Shown: in pieces, positions 9,426-18,481 of the stretch
Numbering within the stretch: position 1 is the stretch's first letter
How the letters are laid out: each line of letters starts with the position of its first letter
Source: Sulfurimonas sp. C5
Lineage (GTDB): Bacteria > Campylobacterota > Campylobacteria > Campylobacterales > Sulfurimonadaceae
DNA length: 64,000 nucleotides
Assembly (NCBI RefSeq): GCF_029872055.1
Contig: NZ_JARXNQ010000001.1
Coordinates: 558,001 to 622,000, forward strand
Direction of reading: 5' to 3'
Made by a program: the position numbers and the translations under genes
Notes under the pieces: generated by a model
Told to the model about the DNA's origin: nothing
What the model saw: the letters and a program-made list of their open reading frames with translations, nothing else
Database searches by the model: none

Positions 9426-10640
9426 ATGATTAAATCTCTTCGTGGAATGAATGATATTCTAAATGATGACGAGTATAAAAGATATACATATTTTCTTAAA
9501 ACTGCAACGACAGTAGCTACTCGTTACGGATTTCATTTTATAGAAACACCTATTCTGGAAGAAACAGCACTTTTTAAACGCTCTGTAGGTGAGTCAAGTG
9601 ATATTGTCGGTAAAGAGATGTATCAGTTTACAGACAAAGGTGAAAATGATGTTTGTATGCGTCCGGAAGGAACGGCAGGTGTTGTTCGTGCGTTTATCCA
9701 AAATAAACTTGATCGTGCTGGCGGGGTACACAGATATTTTTACCATGGACCAATGTTCCGTTACGAAAGACCGCAAAAAGGTCGTTTAAGACAATTTCAC
9801 CAATTTGGTTGTGAAAGTTTCGGAGTTGATTCTGTTTATGAAGATGCTACAATAATCATGATGATTAGCGATATTTTAAAAGCTCTTGGTATTGGATACA
9901 GACTGCAACTAAACTCTTTAGGCGATCAAAACTGTATGCCTGAGTACCGTAAAAACCTAGTAGGCTTTATCGAAAGTGTTGAAGATGAGATCTGTGAAGA
10001 CTGTGTAAGAAGAAAATCAACAAATCCTATCCGTGTGCTTGATTGTAAAAATGACAAGTGTCAATCACTTTACGTAAAAGCTCCAAAACTTGTTGATTGT
10101 CTCTGTGACAACTGTGAAGACGACTTTAAACAACTAAAAGAGATCTTGGATAGAAGCGGAATCGAATACGAAATTGATACAAACCTTGTTCGCGGACTTG
10201 ATTACTATTCTAAAACTGCTTTTGAATTTGTTAGTGATAACATCGGCTCTCAGAGTGCGATCGCCGGCGGTGGAAGATATGACAGACTTGTAGAGTTTTT
10301 AGACGGTCGCCCTACTCCTGCTGTTGGTTTTGCTATGGGGATTGAAAGACTTTTAGAACTTATCGAGATGCCTGAAGAGAAACGCAGCGGTTATTACATT
10401 GGTGCTATGGATGAGCAAGCTGTAAATCTTGTAGTGGAGATCACACATAAAAAACGTTCTACTAAACAAGTAACTTGTGAATATAAGCCTAAAAACCTTA
10501 AAAACCACCTCAAAGGTGCAGATAAAGTAAATGCAAGATTTTGCTGTGTAATCGGTACAAATGAAATGGAAAATAAAACTATATGGGTGAAAGATTTAGA
10601 AACTAAAACGGAAGAGATCATTAAACTAGAGGACTTCTAA
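9426..10640 (+). CDS. hisS: Histidyl-tRNA synthetase
   Basis: 404 residues, class II synthetase. Motif 1 region ETPILEETALF, motif 2 MFRYERPQKGRLRQFHQFGCE, the histidine-specific RGLDYYSKTAFEF, and motif 3 AVGFAMGIERLLEL are all present. A Cys-rich insertion around residues 195-235 (CEDCVRR, CKNDKCQ, CDNCEDD) is usual in bacterial HisRS. The C-terminal anticodon-binding domain is compact. AAGGC sits just before the ATG. The speA gene starts 2 bases after its stop. Confidence 0.97.
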   Translation: MIKSLRGMNDILNDDEYKRYTYFLKTATTVATRYGFHFIETPILEETALFKRSVGESSDIVGKEMYQFTDKGENDVCMRPEGTAGVVRAFIQNKLDRAGGVHRYFYHGPMFRYERPQKGRLRQFHQFGCESFGVDSVYEDATIIMMISDILKALGIGYRLQLNSLGDQNCMPEYRKNLVGFIESVEDEICEDCVRRKSTNPIRVLDCKNDKCQSLYVKAPKLVDCLCDNCEDDFKQLKEILDRSGIEYEIDTNLVRGLDYYSKTAFEFVSDNIGSQSAIAGGGRYDRLVEFLDGRPTPAVGFAMGIERLLELIEMPEEKRSGYYIGAMDEQAVNLVVEITHKKRSTKQVTCEYKPKNLKNHLKGADKVNARFCCVIGTNEMENKTIWVKDLETKTEEIIKLEDF

Positions 10641-10642
10641 AA

Positions 10643-12472
10643 TTGAAAAATTTCGGTATTGACATTTGGTCAAATAAAAACTTTATCATTGAAAACGGTG
10701 AGATCAAACTCAACTACAAGTCTATGCCTTCACTTTACGAAATCATTAATGATATTCGTGCAAAAAATGTGAAAGGACCAACACTCCTTAGGTTTCCACA
10801 CCTTATTAAAAAGCAGATCTTGACCCTTTATAACTATTTTGAAAAGGCTATTAACGAGAATAACTATGAAGGGAAATTTCAAGCTGTTTTTCCACTCAAA
10901 GTAAACCAGTTCCCAGCTGCCGTTGATGCTATTACTATTCAAGGAAAAGAATATAACTACGGTTTAGAAGCAGGTAGTAAGGCTGAGCTAATTTTAGCAA
11001 TGGCAAAAACACCTAAAGAAGCGAATATTACAGTTAACGGTTTTAAAGACGAAGAGATGATTACTCTTGGATTTATGGCTGCACAAAGCGGACATAAGAT
11101 CACTATTACGATTGAGGGACTTAACGAGCTTGAGACCATCATTGCTGTTGCAAAGAAATCGACACTTAAAGTTCCAAATATCGGTATTCGTGTAAGACTT
11201 CACAGTGCAGGCAGCGGTATCTGGGCTAAAAGTGGTGGAATGGATGCAAAATTTGGTTTAACTTCAACAGAAATTCTAGAAGCTGTGAAACTTTTAAAAG
11301 AAGCAGATTTGCTAGAAAGTCTAAGTATGATTCACTTCCATATCGGTTCACAAATGTCAGATATTGCACCGCTTAAAAAAGCACTCCGCGAAGCGGGTCA
11401 TATCTATGCAGAGTTAAAAATGATGGGGGCTGATGCATTAAAAAACATCAATATCGGCGGTGGACTCGCAGTTGAATATGAACAACATGAAACATCTAAT
11501 GCAAGAAACTACTCAATTGATGAGTTTTCAAGTTCTGTTGTTTTCCTCCTCGGTGAAATTATGAATTCTAAAGGTGTTGAACATCCTGATATTTTCACAG
11601 AATCTGGACGTTTTATCGTCGCTTCACATGCAGTTTTAATCACACCTGTACTTGAACTATTTTCACAGGACTATCAAGAAAAATCTTTAGACTTTAAAGA
11701 ATTAAATCCACCTTTAGTTGAAGAGTTACGTGAGCTGAACCGTCTTTTAACAAATGCAAATTGTATCGAATACCTGCATGATGCCTTAGATCATATGGAG
11801 TCATTATTTACACTTTTTGATCTTGGTTATATTGATTTACAAGATCGTTCTAATGCCGAAATTTTAGTACACAACATTATCAAAAAAGCTCTTTATCTAA
11901 AGTCTTCAAATCCAACGAATGAATTAGAGCAACTCCAAAGTAAACTACAGGAAAGATACTTAATCAATGCATCTATTTTCCAGTCTCTTCCTGATTACTG
12001 GGGTCTTGGTCAACATTTTCCAGTGATGCCTATTCATCATTTAAATACTACACCATTACGTGCCGCTTCATTATGGGACATTACATGTGATAGTGACGGT
12101 GAAATAGAATTTAACCCGGATAGACCATTATATCTTCATGATATCAATATTGATGAAGATGATTACTTCTTGGCATTTTTTAATGTTGGAGCTTATCAAG
12201 AAACACTAGGAATGCAACATAACCTTTTTACACGTCCTAATGAGTACACTGTTACAATTGATGACAACAGTTACGAGATCATAAATGAAGTGGAATCAAA
12301 AAATATTCTTGATATATTAAACGATATTGGATACGATAAGGAAAAAATTTTAATTAAACTTAAAAGTGATCTAGAAAACAGTACTTTTATCACAGAACAA
12401 GAAAAATTTGATACACTGTCAAAACTAGAGACTTATCTCAATCAAAATGGTTATTTAAGAACTACAAACTAA
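10643..12472 (+). CDS. speA: Biosynthetic arginine decarboxylase
   Basis: 609 residues, fold III PLP enzyme of the SpeA type. The PLP lysine is Lys86 in FPLKVNQFP. The glycine-rich phosphate-binding NINIGGGLAVEYE and the C-terminal QETLGMQHNLF, near the dimer-interface active site, are conserved. It makes agmatine from arginine for polyamine synthesis. The start codon is TTG (10643-10645), with AGAGGA at 10628-10633 inside the end of hisS. The cysE gene follows 8 bases after the stop, so hisS-speA-cysE probably form one transcript. Confidence 0.95.
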   Translation: MKNFGIDIWSNKNFIIENGEIKLNYKSMPSLYEIINDIRAKNVKGPTLLRFPHLIKKQILTLYNYFEKAINENNYEGKFQAVFPLKVNQFPAAVDAITIQGKEYNYGLEAGSKAELILAMAKTPKEANITVNGFKDEEMITLGFMAAQSGHKITITIEGLNELETIIAVAKKSTLKVPNIGIRVRLHSAGSGIWAKSGGMDAKFGLTSTEILEAVKLLKEADLLESLSMIHFHIGSQMSDIAPLKKALREAGHIYAELKMMGADALKNINIGGGLAVEYEQHETSNARNYSIDEFSSSVVFLLGEIMNSKGVEHPDIFTESGRFIVASHAVLITPVLELFSQDYQEKSLDFKELNPPLVEELRELNRLLTNANCIEYLHDALDHMESLFTLFDLGYIDLQDRSNAEILVHNIIKKALYLKSSNPTNELEQLQSKLQERYLINASIFQSLPDYWGLGQHFPVMPIHHLNTTPLRAASLWDITCDSDGEIEFNPDRPLYLHDINIDEDDYFLAFFNVGAYQETLGMQHNLFTRPNEYTVTIDDNSYEIINEVESKNILDILNDIGYDKEKILIKLKSDLENSTFITEQEKFDTLSKLETYLNQNGYLRTTN

Positions 12473-12480
12473 GGTATTTT

Positions 12481-13182
12481 ATGGGTATTTTTGCACTAAT
12501 TAAAGAAGACTTTTCCAATGCTTACAAAAACGATCCGGCATTAAGTTCAAGAGTTGAGTTTTTATTTAATTATCCTGGTGTTTGGGCTATTGCTTGGTAT
12601 AGAGTAGCACATAAACTCTATATGTCTAATTTTAAACGTACTGCCAGACTTTTAATGGGACTTGCACAAATTCTTACAAATATAGATATCCACCCCGGTG
12701 CACAAATAGGACGTCGTGTTTTTATCGACCATGGAACAGGTGTCGTAATCGGACAAACAACTGTAATTGAAGACGACGTTCTAATCTATCAAGGGGTAAC
12801 TTTAGGAGGAGTGTCTCTCACTCAAGGAAAACGTCACCCGACAATCAGAAGCGGTGTAGTTATCGGTGCTGGTGCAAAAGTTTTAGGAAATATTGAAATA
12901 GGACGTGATGCAAAAATCGGTGCAAACTCAGTTGTTGTAAAAGAGGTACCTTCATGTTCTACTGCCATCGGTATCCCTGCACATGTAATTGAAAAAGGAA
13001 GATGTAAAGATCCATTTATGCACAACATGCTTCCAGATATCAATAAAGAGATGTTTGAGTATCTTTTAAAAAGAGTTGCTATTTTAGAGCATATCTTAGT
13101 TAAGGACAATCAAGAAGTCCTTGATCAAGACTTACAACTTGAACATATTTACGAATCTTTTATCAAGTCTATGAAAAGTTAA
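12481..13182 (+). CDS. cysE: Serine O-acetyltransferase
   Basis: 233 residues. A helical N-terminal domain is followed by a left-handed beta-helix of hexapeptide repeats (IDIHPGAQIGRRVFIDHGTGVVIGQT). Catalytic His is in DHGTG, and the glycine-rich CoA-binding loop is GVTLGG. It acetylates serine as the first step of cysteine synthesis. The C terminus ends with a longer helical tail than in minimal CysE. It is the last gene of the forward run, and a hairpin overlaps its stop. Confidence 0.95.
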   Translation: MGIFALIKEDFSNAYKNDPALSSRVEFLFNYPGVWAIAWYRVAHKLYMSNFKRTARLLMGLAQILTNIDIHPGAQIGRRVFIDHGTGVVIGQTTVIEDDVLIYQGVTLGGVSLTQGKRHPTIRSGVVIGAGAKVLGNIEIGRDAKIGANSVVVKEVPSCSTAIGIPAHVIEKGRCKDPFMHNMLPDINKEMFEYLLKRVAILEHILVKDNQEVLDQDLQLEHIYESFIKSMKS

Positions 13183-13200
13183 CGACCTTAGTCATTAACT
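13177..13200. terminator. Bidirectional hairpin at the cysE / ferritin-like junction
   Basis: Arms AGTTAA-C-GAC (13177-13186) and GTC-A-TTAACT (13191-13200) pair with one C/A mismatch around a CTTA loop. The hairpin contains the cysE stop codon and reaches the stop of the facing gene. T-rich stretches follow on both strands (ATTTCATATTT forward, TTTTCATAG reverse), so it can serve either transcript. Confidence 0.6.
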
Positions 13201-13714
13201 ATTTCATATTTGACTTTATACTTTCAACAAAGTCTGCGATATCATCATGTAATGCCTGAAGGTCCTCTTCATGCTCTACTTCATCTGCCAAAATTTCATT
13301 CACCATATTATAAGTGATAATATCTTTATCTTTGACGAGTTCTGCAATACTTGAATATGTCGATATTGCACATTGTTCCCCTTTAATAGAATCATTTAAA
13401 ATAGATACTACATCAAAATCCTTTGGTACTTCATAACCACAGTTTGTATGTGTATACCACTCTTTTGGATCAAGAATCGGTGTACCGCCTAACTGTATAA
13501 TCCTGTCTGCTACCATATTTGCATGTCGCAGTTCATCGGTTGCATGTTGCGTTAATTCTGCAATTGCCGCATCTTTCATGATCCCTTTAACAACTTTTGC
13601 TTCTATAAAATATTGATAATAAGCAAGCCACTCATCAGCATATGCCTTATTAAGCAGTCTCACAATTTCATTTATCTCAACACCTTTAATAATGGAGTTT
13701 CCACGTACAGCCAT
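13199..13714 (-). CDS. Ferritin-like (Dps-like/thioferritin type) protein
   Basis: 171 residues, all helical. Two ferritin-like half motifs carry candidate diiron ligands: Glu28 (DEWLAYYQY), Glu61 and His64 (DELRHAN), Glu113 (KGEQCAIST), and Glu144/His147 in DEVEHEED. Two cysteines, Cys92 (TNCGY) and Cys115, flank the second ligand segment. Such a pair is a hallmark of the DPSL/thioferritin class, as I recall it from the family. The expected role is peroxide-dependent iron oxidation and storage in the cytoplasm. AAGGAG precedes the ATG. The gene is monocistronic, with a 169-base intergenic region upstream shared with the divergent aminotransferase. Confidence 0.75.
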   Translation of the reverse strand: MAVRGNSIIKGVEINEIVRLLNKAYADEWLAYYQYFIEAKVVKGIMKDAAIAELTQHATDELRHANMVADRIIQLGGTPILDPKEWYTHTNCGYEVPKDFDVVSILNDSIKGEQCAISTYSSIAELVKDKDIITYNMVNEILADEVEHEEDLQALHDDIADFVESIKSNMK

Positions 13715-13848
13715 CTTATCTCCTTTATATCTATAGTTGCTTTTGTTAAACTATATAGCATATCTCCTTAAGGGAAAATAATTATTCTTTGCCAATTTTT
13801 TACTCAAAAAAAGTAAAAAAAAAGACTCACGATTAAGCATAAAATATG

Positions 13849-13854
13849 TATAAT
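13849..13854 (+). promoter_or_regulatory. -10 element for the aspartate aminotransferase gene
   Basis: TATAAT preceded directly by TG (TGTATAAT), 29 bases upstream of the aspC ATG. No good -35 is seen, which is common in Campylobacterota housekeeping promoters. Confidence 0.5.
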
Positions 13855-13883
13855 TGCTGATTATTTTCACCTAAAGGGTTATA

Positions 13884-15053
13884 ATGCTGACAAATCGCAT
13901 AAACACATTATCTGAATCTATAACTATAGCTATTTCAACATTAGCTCAAGAACTGAAAGCTGAAGGAAAAGACATTTTAAGCTTTTCAGCTGGTGAGCCT
14001 GATTTTGATACACCTCAAGTTATTAAAGATGCTGCTATCAAAGCTATAAACGATGGTTTTACAAAATATACAGCTGTTGACGGTATTCCTGCACTTAAAA
14101 ATGCTGTGATCCAAAAACTTCAAAAAGATAATGGGTTAACTTACGCTCCAAACCAAGTAATTGTAAACAATGGTGCAAAACATTCATTATTTAACCTTTT
14201 TGCTGCGACAATTCAACAAGGTGATGAAGTTATTATCCCTGCTCCGTACTGGGTAACTTATCCGGAACTTGTTAAGTACTGCGGTGGTACTGTTGTTGAA
14301 ATTGAAACTCAAGATGAAACAGGATTTAAAATCACTCCTGAACAATTAAAGAATGCGATTACTGACAAAACAAAAATGTTAGTACTCACTTCACCTTCAA
14401 ATCCGACAGGTGCTGTATATTCTAAAGCTGAACTTGAAGCACTTGCTGAAGTTTTAAAAGGAACCAACGTTATCGTAGCATCTGATGAGATGTATGAAAA
14501 ACTGGTATACGACGGTGAATTTACTTCAACTGCAAGCATTAGCGAAGATATGTATAAACGTACAGTTACAATTAACGGATTATCTAAATCTGTTGCAATG
14601 ACTGGATGGCGTTTTGGATATATGGCTGCTGCAGATACAGAACTTATAAAAGCGACTAAGAAATTACAATCTCAAAGTACATCTAATATCTGTTCTATTA
14701 CTCAAATGGCAGCTATTACAGGACTTGACGGTTCTGCTGATGCTGATATTGAAATGATGAGAAAAGAGTTTGCTGCTCGTCGTGATGAAGCGGTAAAGCT
14801 TTTCAATGAAGTAGATGGTTTAAGCGTACTTAAACCTGACGGTGCATTCTATCTGTTTGTAAATATTAAAGAAGTAAGTAATGATTCTATGGCATTTGCT
14901 AAAGAACTTTTAGCAAAGAAAAATGTAGCTGTAGTTCCTGGTGTTGGTTTTGGTAGCGAGGGTTATTTCAGATTCTCATTTGCTACTGATATCGATTCAA
15001 TTAGAAAAGGTATTGCACGTATTGCCGAATACGTTGCAGAATTAAAAGCGTAA
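13884..15053 (+). CDS. aspC: Aspartate aminotransferase (class I, subgroup Ib)
   Basis: 389 residues. PLP lysine Lys235 lies in NGLSKSVAMTGWRFGY. The substrate/PLP motifs SPSNPTGAVYS and APYWVTYPE are present, as is C-terminal arginine motif GYFRFSFA. It interconverts aspartate and 2-oxoglutarate with oxaloacetate and glutamate, and the length and Arg pattern fit the aspartate/prephenate type Ib enzymes. It is monocistronic: a TATAAT promoter lies upstream and a strong hairpin follows the stop. Confidence 0.92.
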   Translation: MLTNRINTLSESITIAISTLAQELKAEGKDILSFSAGEPDFDTPQVIKDAAIKAINDGFTKYTAVDGIPALKNAVIQKLQKDNGLTYAPNQVIVNNGAKHSLFNLFAATIQQGDEVIIPAPYWVTYPELVKYCGGTVVEIETQDETGFKITPEQLKNAITDKTKMLVLTSPSNPTGAVYSKAELEALAEVLKGTNVIVASDEMYEKLVYDGEFTSTASISEDMYKRTVTINGLSKSVAMTGWRFGYMAAADTELIKATKKLQSQSTSNICSITQMAAITGLDGSADADIEMMRKEFAARRDEAVKLFNEVDGLSVLKPDGAFYLFVNIKEVSNDSMAFAKELLAKKNVAVVPGVGFGSEGYFRFSFATDIDSIRKGIARIAEYVAELKA

Positions 15054-15063
15054 TTTTTCATCT

Positions 15064-15102
15064 CTTAGGTTGTCTGTTTATCTCTAAACAGACTTTCCTA
15101 GG
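15064..15102. terminator. Strong hairpin between aspC and the facing DUF2391-type gene
   Basis: A perfect 9-bp inner stem, GTCTGTTTA (15072-15080) with TAAACAGAC (15085-15093), has loop TCTC. An outer stem, CTTAGG (15064-15069) with CCTAGG (15097-15102), adds to it. It fills almost the whole 50-base gap between the two stop codons. T tracts are weak, so termination could depend on hairpin strength. Confidence 0.7.
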
Positions 15103-15103
15103 A

Positions 15104-15499
15104 TTATTCCTTATCAAATCCATCAACTACAATAGCCCCCATTGATGCAGGCATAGTGATTAGAATCAATCGTTTGATAGCTATTAGAGGCTCATCAATA
15201 AATGGAAACTTATTCAAAGCCAATAACACTAAAGCAACCACTAAAGCTGCTATAAAATAAGCAATGACAATTCGACTCACAAAAATAGTGTAGCGCTTTG
15301 ATATCATCCCCTGAAAAACACTATAGTAAGCATAAATACCCAAAAATGTTATTGATAAAGTAAAAACAATTAACAGGTTGAAAAGTGGTAGTGTCTCTCC
15401 CATTCTCCAAGCCTCTTCAGAAAAAGAGATAGGAACTGCAAGAGCAAATGCTCCAATAGCAATTTGACTAATATCTTCAGAATTAATACTAAGATTCAT
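15104..15499 (-). CDS. DUF2391-like integral membrane protein
   Basis: 131 residues with four predicted membrane helices (about 12-30, 37-57, 73-95, 105-123) and an acidic C terminus. The opening FALAVPISFSEEAWRMGETLP matches, as I remember it, the DUF2391/TIGR02587 membrane family. Function is unknown. It starts 2 bases after the permease stop and is the last gene of the reverse group, so it may be an accessory of the permease. The family label is moderately sure; any transport role is inference. Confidence 0.65.
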   Translation of the reverse strand: MNLSINSEDISQIAIGAFALAVPISFSEEAWRMGETLPLFNLLIVFTLSITFLGIYAYYSVFQGMISKRYTIFVSRIVIAYFIAALVVALVLLALNKFPFIDEPLIAIKRLILITMPASMGAIVVDGFDKE

Positions 15500-15501
15500 G
15501 C

Positions 15502-16797
15502 CTACTTCCCTTTCTCGAATTTAGAAAACAAAAATGCCGAAATACTCAAAATGACATATATTGATAATATAAAATATATCTGATGTATATCTGTGGTATA
15601 TTCATAATAAAATATCAATAGAGTCCCAAAAAACAAACTTACTAATGCAACTAAAATGATAATAGCATTTGCCTGTGTTTTATCCTTTATTTTAAAGTTT
15701 GCATATGCCATTAAGATAGATACCAATAAAAAAGTGATACTTCCAAACTCTAAAATAACTTCTAAATTACCGACTAAAATCAATAAAAATGCCAAAGAAG
15801 CCATAGTGATGATTGCATAAACAGGGATAGAGTTTTTTCTTTTTGATAAAAATGATGGAAAATAACCGTCACTGGAAATCACGGCAATCTGTCTTGAAGC
15901 GCCAAAAAGAGTTCCGCTGATAGCACTGCTCGTTGCGAGTACAGCACCCAGAATCACTACTTCCGAGCCAATATGTCCTAAAATATTATCTGCCCCTGCG
16001 GCCAATGCATATTCTTGATTTGCAATGATATCTTTAAAAGGGATTGCAAAAATAGCACCCACAGATATCACTACATAGATTAAGACCGCAAGCAGTATTG
16101 CACTGTATATTGCTCTTGGTATATTTATTTGCGGTTTTTCCATCTCATTGACAGCATTTATAACAAGTTCAAACCCTTCATATGCAACGAAAGTAATAGA
16201 TGAGACTATTAATATTGCAAAAAGTGTTGTATTTTTAGAATCTTCAAGCAATGTTGGCAAAGAAATACTAGAGTGATTTATGAGTGTAAAAGAGATAACC
16301 ACTAATATGACTAACTTTGTATACACCATAATATCTTCAGCCTTCCCCATTCCTTTGACACTCCATATATTTATCAAAGAAAACAGAAGTATTACTAACA
16401 TAGCTATTGCTTTTCTAATGATTTCATTATTACCAAATTCAAAGCCACTTATTGCATACGATGAAAATGTATATGCATATAAAGAGAGTGTTGATATATA
16501 ACCAAAGACTACCCACCAACCTATCAAAGATGCTACAAAGGGTGAAGAGGAAAAAGTTTTTTTCAAAAAAGAGTATGCAGCACCTTCATCTTTGTAATAA
16601 AGACCAAGTTTAACATATGAATATGCAGAAAATAAGGCGAAAACACCCCCTATTATAATTGCAATAGGCGTATAAACACCAATCATCGAAACAGATATAC
16701 CAAGTATTGTGAAGATTCCACCTCCAACCATACCGCCCAGAGCTATGGCGATAAGTTCAAGAAGGGAAAGTTCTTTGCCTCTAACTCTGTGTATCAA
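15502..16797 (-). CDS. APC-superfamily amino acid permease
   Basis: 431 residues with about 12 hydrophobic helices. The first helix carries the APC signature IALGGMVGGGIFTILG, whose unwound GG(G)IF segment binds the substrate amino/carboxyl group. VAYEGFELV in helix 6 is also typical. It is an inner-membrane transporter, and the specific amino acid is not predictable. Its ATG directly follows the stop of the 67-residue protein gene (1-base spacing), and the DUF2391-like gene follows, so the three are likely one unit. Confidence 0.88.
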   Translation of the reverse strand: MIHRVRGKELSLLELIAIALGGMVGGGIFTILGISVSMIGVYTPIAIIIGGVFALFSAYSYVKLGLYYKDEGAAYSFLKKTFSSSPFVASLIGWWVVFGYISTLSLYAYTFSSYAISGFEFGNNEIIRKAIAMLVILLFSLINIWSVKGMGKAEDIMVYTKLVILVVISFTLINHSSISLPTLLEDSKNTTLFAILIVSSITFVAYEGFELVINAVNEMEKPQINIPRAIYSAILLAVLIYVVISVGAIFAIPFKDIIANQEYALAAGADNILGHIGSEVVILGAVLATSSAISGTLFGASRQIAVISSDGYFPSFLSKRKNSIPVYAIITMASLAFLLILVGNLEVILEFGSITFLLVSILMAYANFKIKDKTQANAIIILVALVSLFFGTLLIFYYEYTTDIHQIYFILSIYVILSISAFLFSKFEKGK

Positions 16798-17001
16798 TTA
16801 TTTGAGAGCTTTTAAAGCTTCTATAACTTCATCTATATTTTCTAGTGGAAGATGTACTTTCCATTCCGGATTATCAGGGTTACCGTCAAGAGAAATACCT
16901 ATGCTAGCAACTGTAGCACTCCCAGGACCATAAGGTTCATTGATTTTTGTAACAGAAATTACACCTTTATTTGTTCCGCTTAGAGTAATTGTTGTAGACA
17001 T
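16798..17001 (-). CDS. Small conserved-looking protein of unknown function (67 aa)
   Basis: 67 residues, probably four or five short beta strands (TTITLSGTNKG, SVTKINE, SVASIGISLDG-like region, WKVHLPL) followed by one C-terminal helix (ENIDEVIEALKALK). The ATG has AGGAGG about 8 bases upstream, a strong ribosome site. The gene sits between lpxD and the permease with no gap to the latter. There is no signal peptide and no cysteine. I do not recognise a family; the beta-then-helix layout recalls small nucleic-acid-binding folds such as PC4, but nothing diagnostic is seen. Confidence 0.75.
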   Translation of the reverse strand: MSTTITLSGTNKGVISVTKINEPYGPGSATVASIGISLDGNPDNPEWKVHLPLENIDEVIEALKALK

Positions 17002-17046
17002 TCTATGCCTCCTATAAAGAGTTATAGAATTAGTTTAGCTAATAAT

Positions 17047-18003
17047 CTATTTACTTTTTAGAAGACGAGAAAGTATCCCTTGAAGTTTAAGCCAAAGTTT
17101 GTGATCCATAAGTGGGAAACCGGCAAAAGTTTTACCACTCTCTGTAATTGTTTTTGTAACACCACTACGTGCTGCAAAAGTATTAAAATCACCTGTATGA
17201 AGATGCCCTGCTATACCGCTCTGTGCACCAAATACATTGTTTCTACCTACAATAGATGAGCCTGCCATACCTGTTTGTGCAGCAAATACACTTCCCTCAC
17301 CTATTTCACAGTTGTGTGCAACTTGAATTAAGTTATCAAGTCTTGCACCTTTTTTAATTGTAGTTGAACCAAAAACAGCTCTATCAATCGTAACGTTTGC
17401 ACCAATCTCAACATCATCTTCAATCAATACATTACCGTTATGATAGATCTTTTTATGCTGACCCAATCTATTTGATGCGAAACCAAAACCGTCACTTCCG
17501 ATTACTGTTCCTGCATGAATAATACACTCAGATCCAATTTTACAGTCTCTGTATACCACTACATTTGGATAAAGGATAGTATTATCACCAATCTCAGAGC
17601 CTGAGCCTACATATACTCCAGCCATAATTGTACAGTTCTTACCAATCTTTGCACCGTTTGCAATCTCAGCTTTAGCAGATACTTCTGTACCCTCACCTAT
17701 AACGGCTTTAGGTACATTTTTATCTTCAATAGCTGCCGAGAAATATTTTGACAATACTGCCATTTGCCAGTAAGTATCTTCAACAACCAATGCTACACTT
17801 GATGAAGGAACAAACTCTTTTGTTTTTTCATTGACGATAATAGCAGCAGCATGTGAATCTGCCATATCTTTTACATACTTAGCATTTGAAATAAAAGAAA
17901 GTTGCTCTGCTGTAGCATCTTTAAGTGTATTCATAGAGCTGATCTCTTTATCAGCTCCAGAAAATTCAGCACCAATTATTTGTGCAATTTCACTTAATTT
18001 CAT
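17047..18003 (-). CDS. lpxD: UDP-3-O-acylglucosamine N-acyltransferase LpxD
   Basis: 318 residues. An N-terminal uridine-binding domain occupies about 1-100. A left-handed beta-helix of hexapeptide repeats covers about 100-285, with catalytic His in [10 protein letters not shown] short C-terminal helix follows. It adds the N-linked 3-hydroxyacyl chain in lipid A synthesis. It starts 1 base after the ilvH stop, so it is co-transcribed with ilvB and ilvH, a mixed amino-acid/lipid A operon seen in related Campylobacterota. Confidence 0.95.
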   Translation of the reverse strand: MKLSEIAQIIGAEFSGADKEISSMNTLKDATAEQLSFISNAKYVKDMADSHAAAIIVNEKTKEFVPSSSVALVVEDTYWQMAVLSKYFSAAIEDKNVPKAVIGEGTEVSAKAEIANGAKIGKNCTIMAGVYVGSGSEIGDNTILYPNVVVYRDCKIGSECIIHAGTVIGSDGFGFASNRLGQHKKIYHNGNVLIEDDVEIGANVTIDRAVFGSTTIKKGARLDNLIQVAHNCEIGEGSVFAAQTGMAGSSIVGRNNVFGAQSGIAGHLHTGDFNTFAARSGVTKTITESGKTFAGFPLMDHKLWLKLQGILSRLLKSK

Positions 18004-18004
18004 A

Positions 18005-18481
18005 CTATCTCTCTAGTGCTACCGCACCGCTTCTTACGATCTCTTTTGGATTATATCTTTTCATAGAGTTTAAGAAGTTGTCAATTCTTTTTGGCTCGTC
18101 TGCTACCATAACTATTACAGAGCTCTCACCTGCATTTACAATCTTGCCGTTATACGCTTCACAAATTGTATTGATATCACTTAAATTTTCAGTGATATCA
18201 AATTTTACTAAAGCCATCTCTTTTTCAACCATATCTTCATGTTCATATACACGTAATACAGGAATAAGTTTATGAAGTTGCTTTGTTATTTGCTCCATAA
18301 CCTTTACAGAACCCAAAGTTGCAATCGTTAAACGAGAATATTTCGTGTCTGGAATCGGTGCAACAGTCAATGATGTTATGTTATATCCACGACCAGAGAA
18401 AAGGTCCGTAATACGAGATAAAACACTTGCTTCGTTAACTACGATAACTGAGATTACTCTCCTTGCATTATCAGTCGTCAT
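18005..18481 (-). CDS. ilvH: Acetolactate synthase small (regulatory) subunit
   Basis: 158 residues. An N-terminal ACT domain ([29 protein letters not shown] region, residues 8-40) is followed by the ALS small-subunit C-terminal domain. It binds valine for feedback inhibition and activates the large subunit. The ATG overlaps the ilvB stop by one base. Length and order are standard. Confidence 0.95.
   Translation of the reverse strand: MTTDNARRVISVIVVNEASVLSRITDLFSGRGYNITSLTVAPIPDTKYSRLTIATLGSVKVMEQITKQLHKLIPVLRVYEHEDMVEKEMALVKFDITENLSDINTICEAYNGKIVNAGESSVIVMVADEPKRIDNFLNSMKRYNPKEIVRSGAVALER

Noticed and set aside
13776-13790. AT palindrome (AATAATTATT) upstream of the ferritin-like gene, considered as a Fur or PerR box
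   Set aside because: The match is short and AT-only in an AT-rich gap; it does not fit either box well enough to claim.
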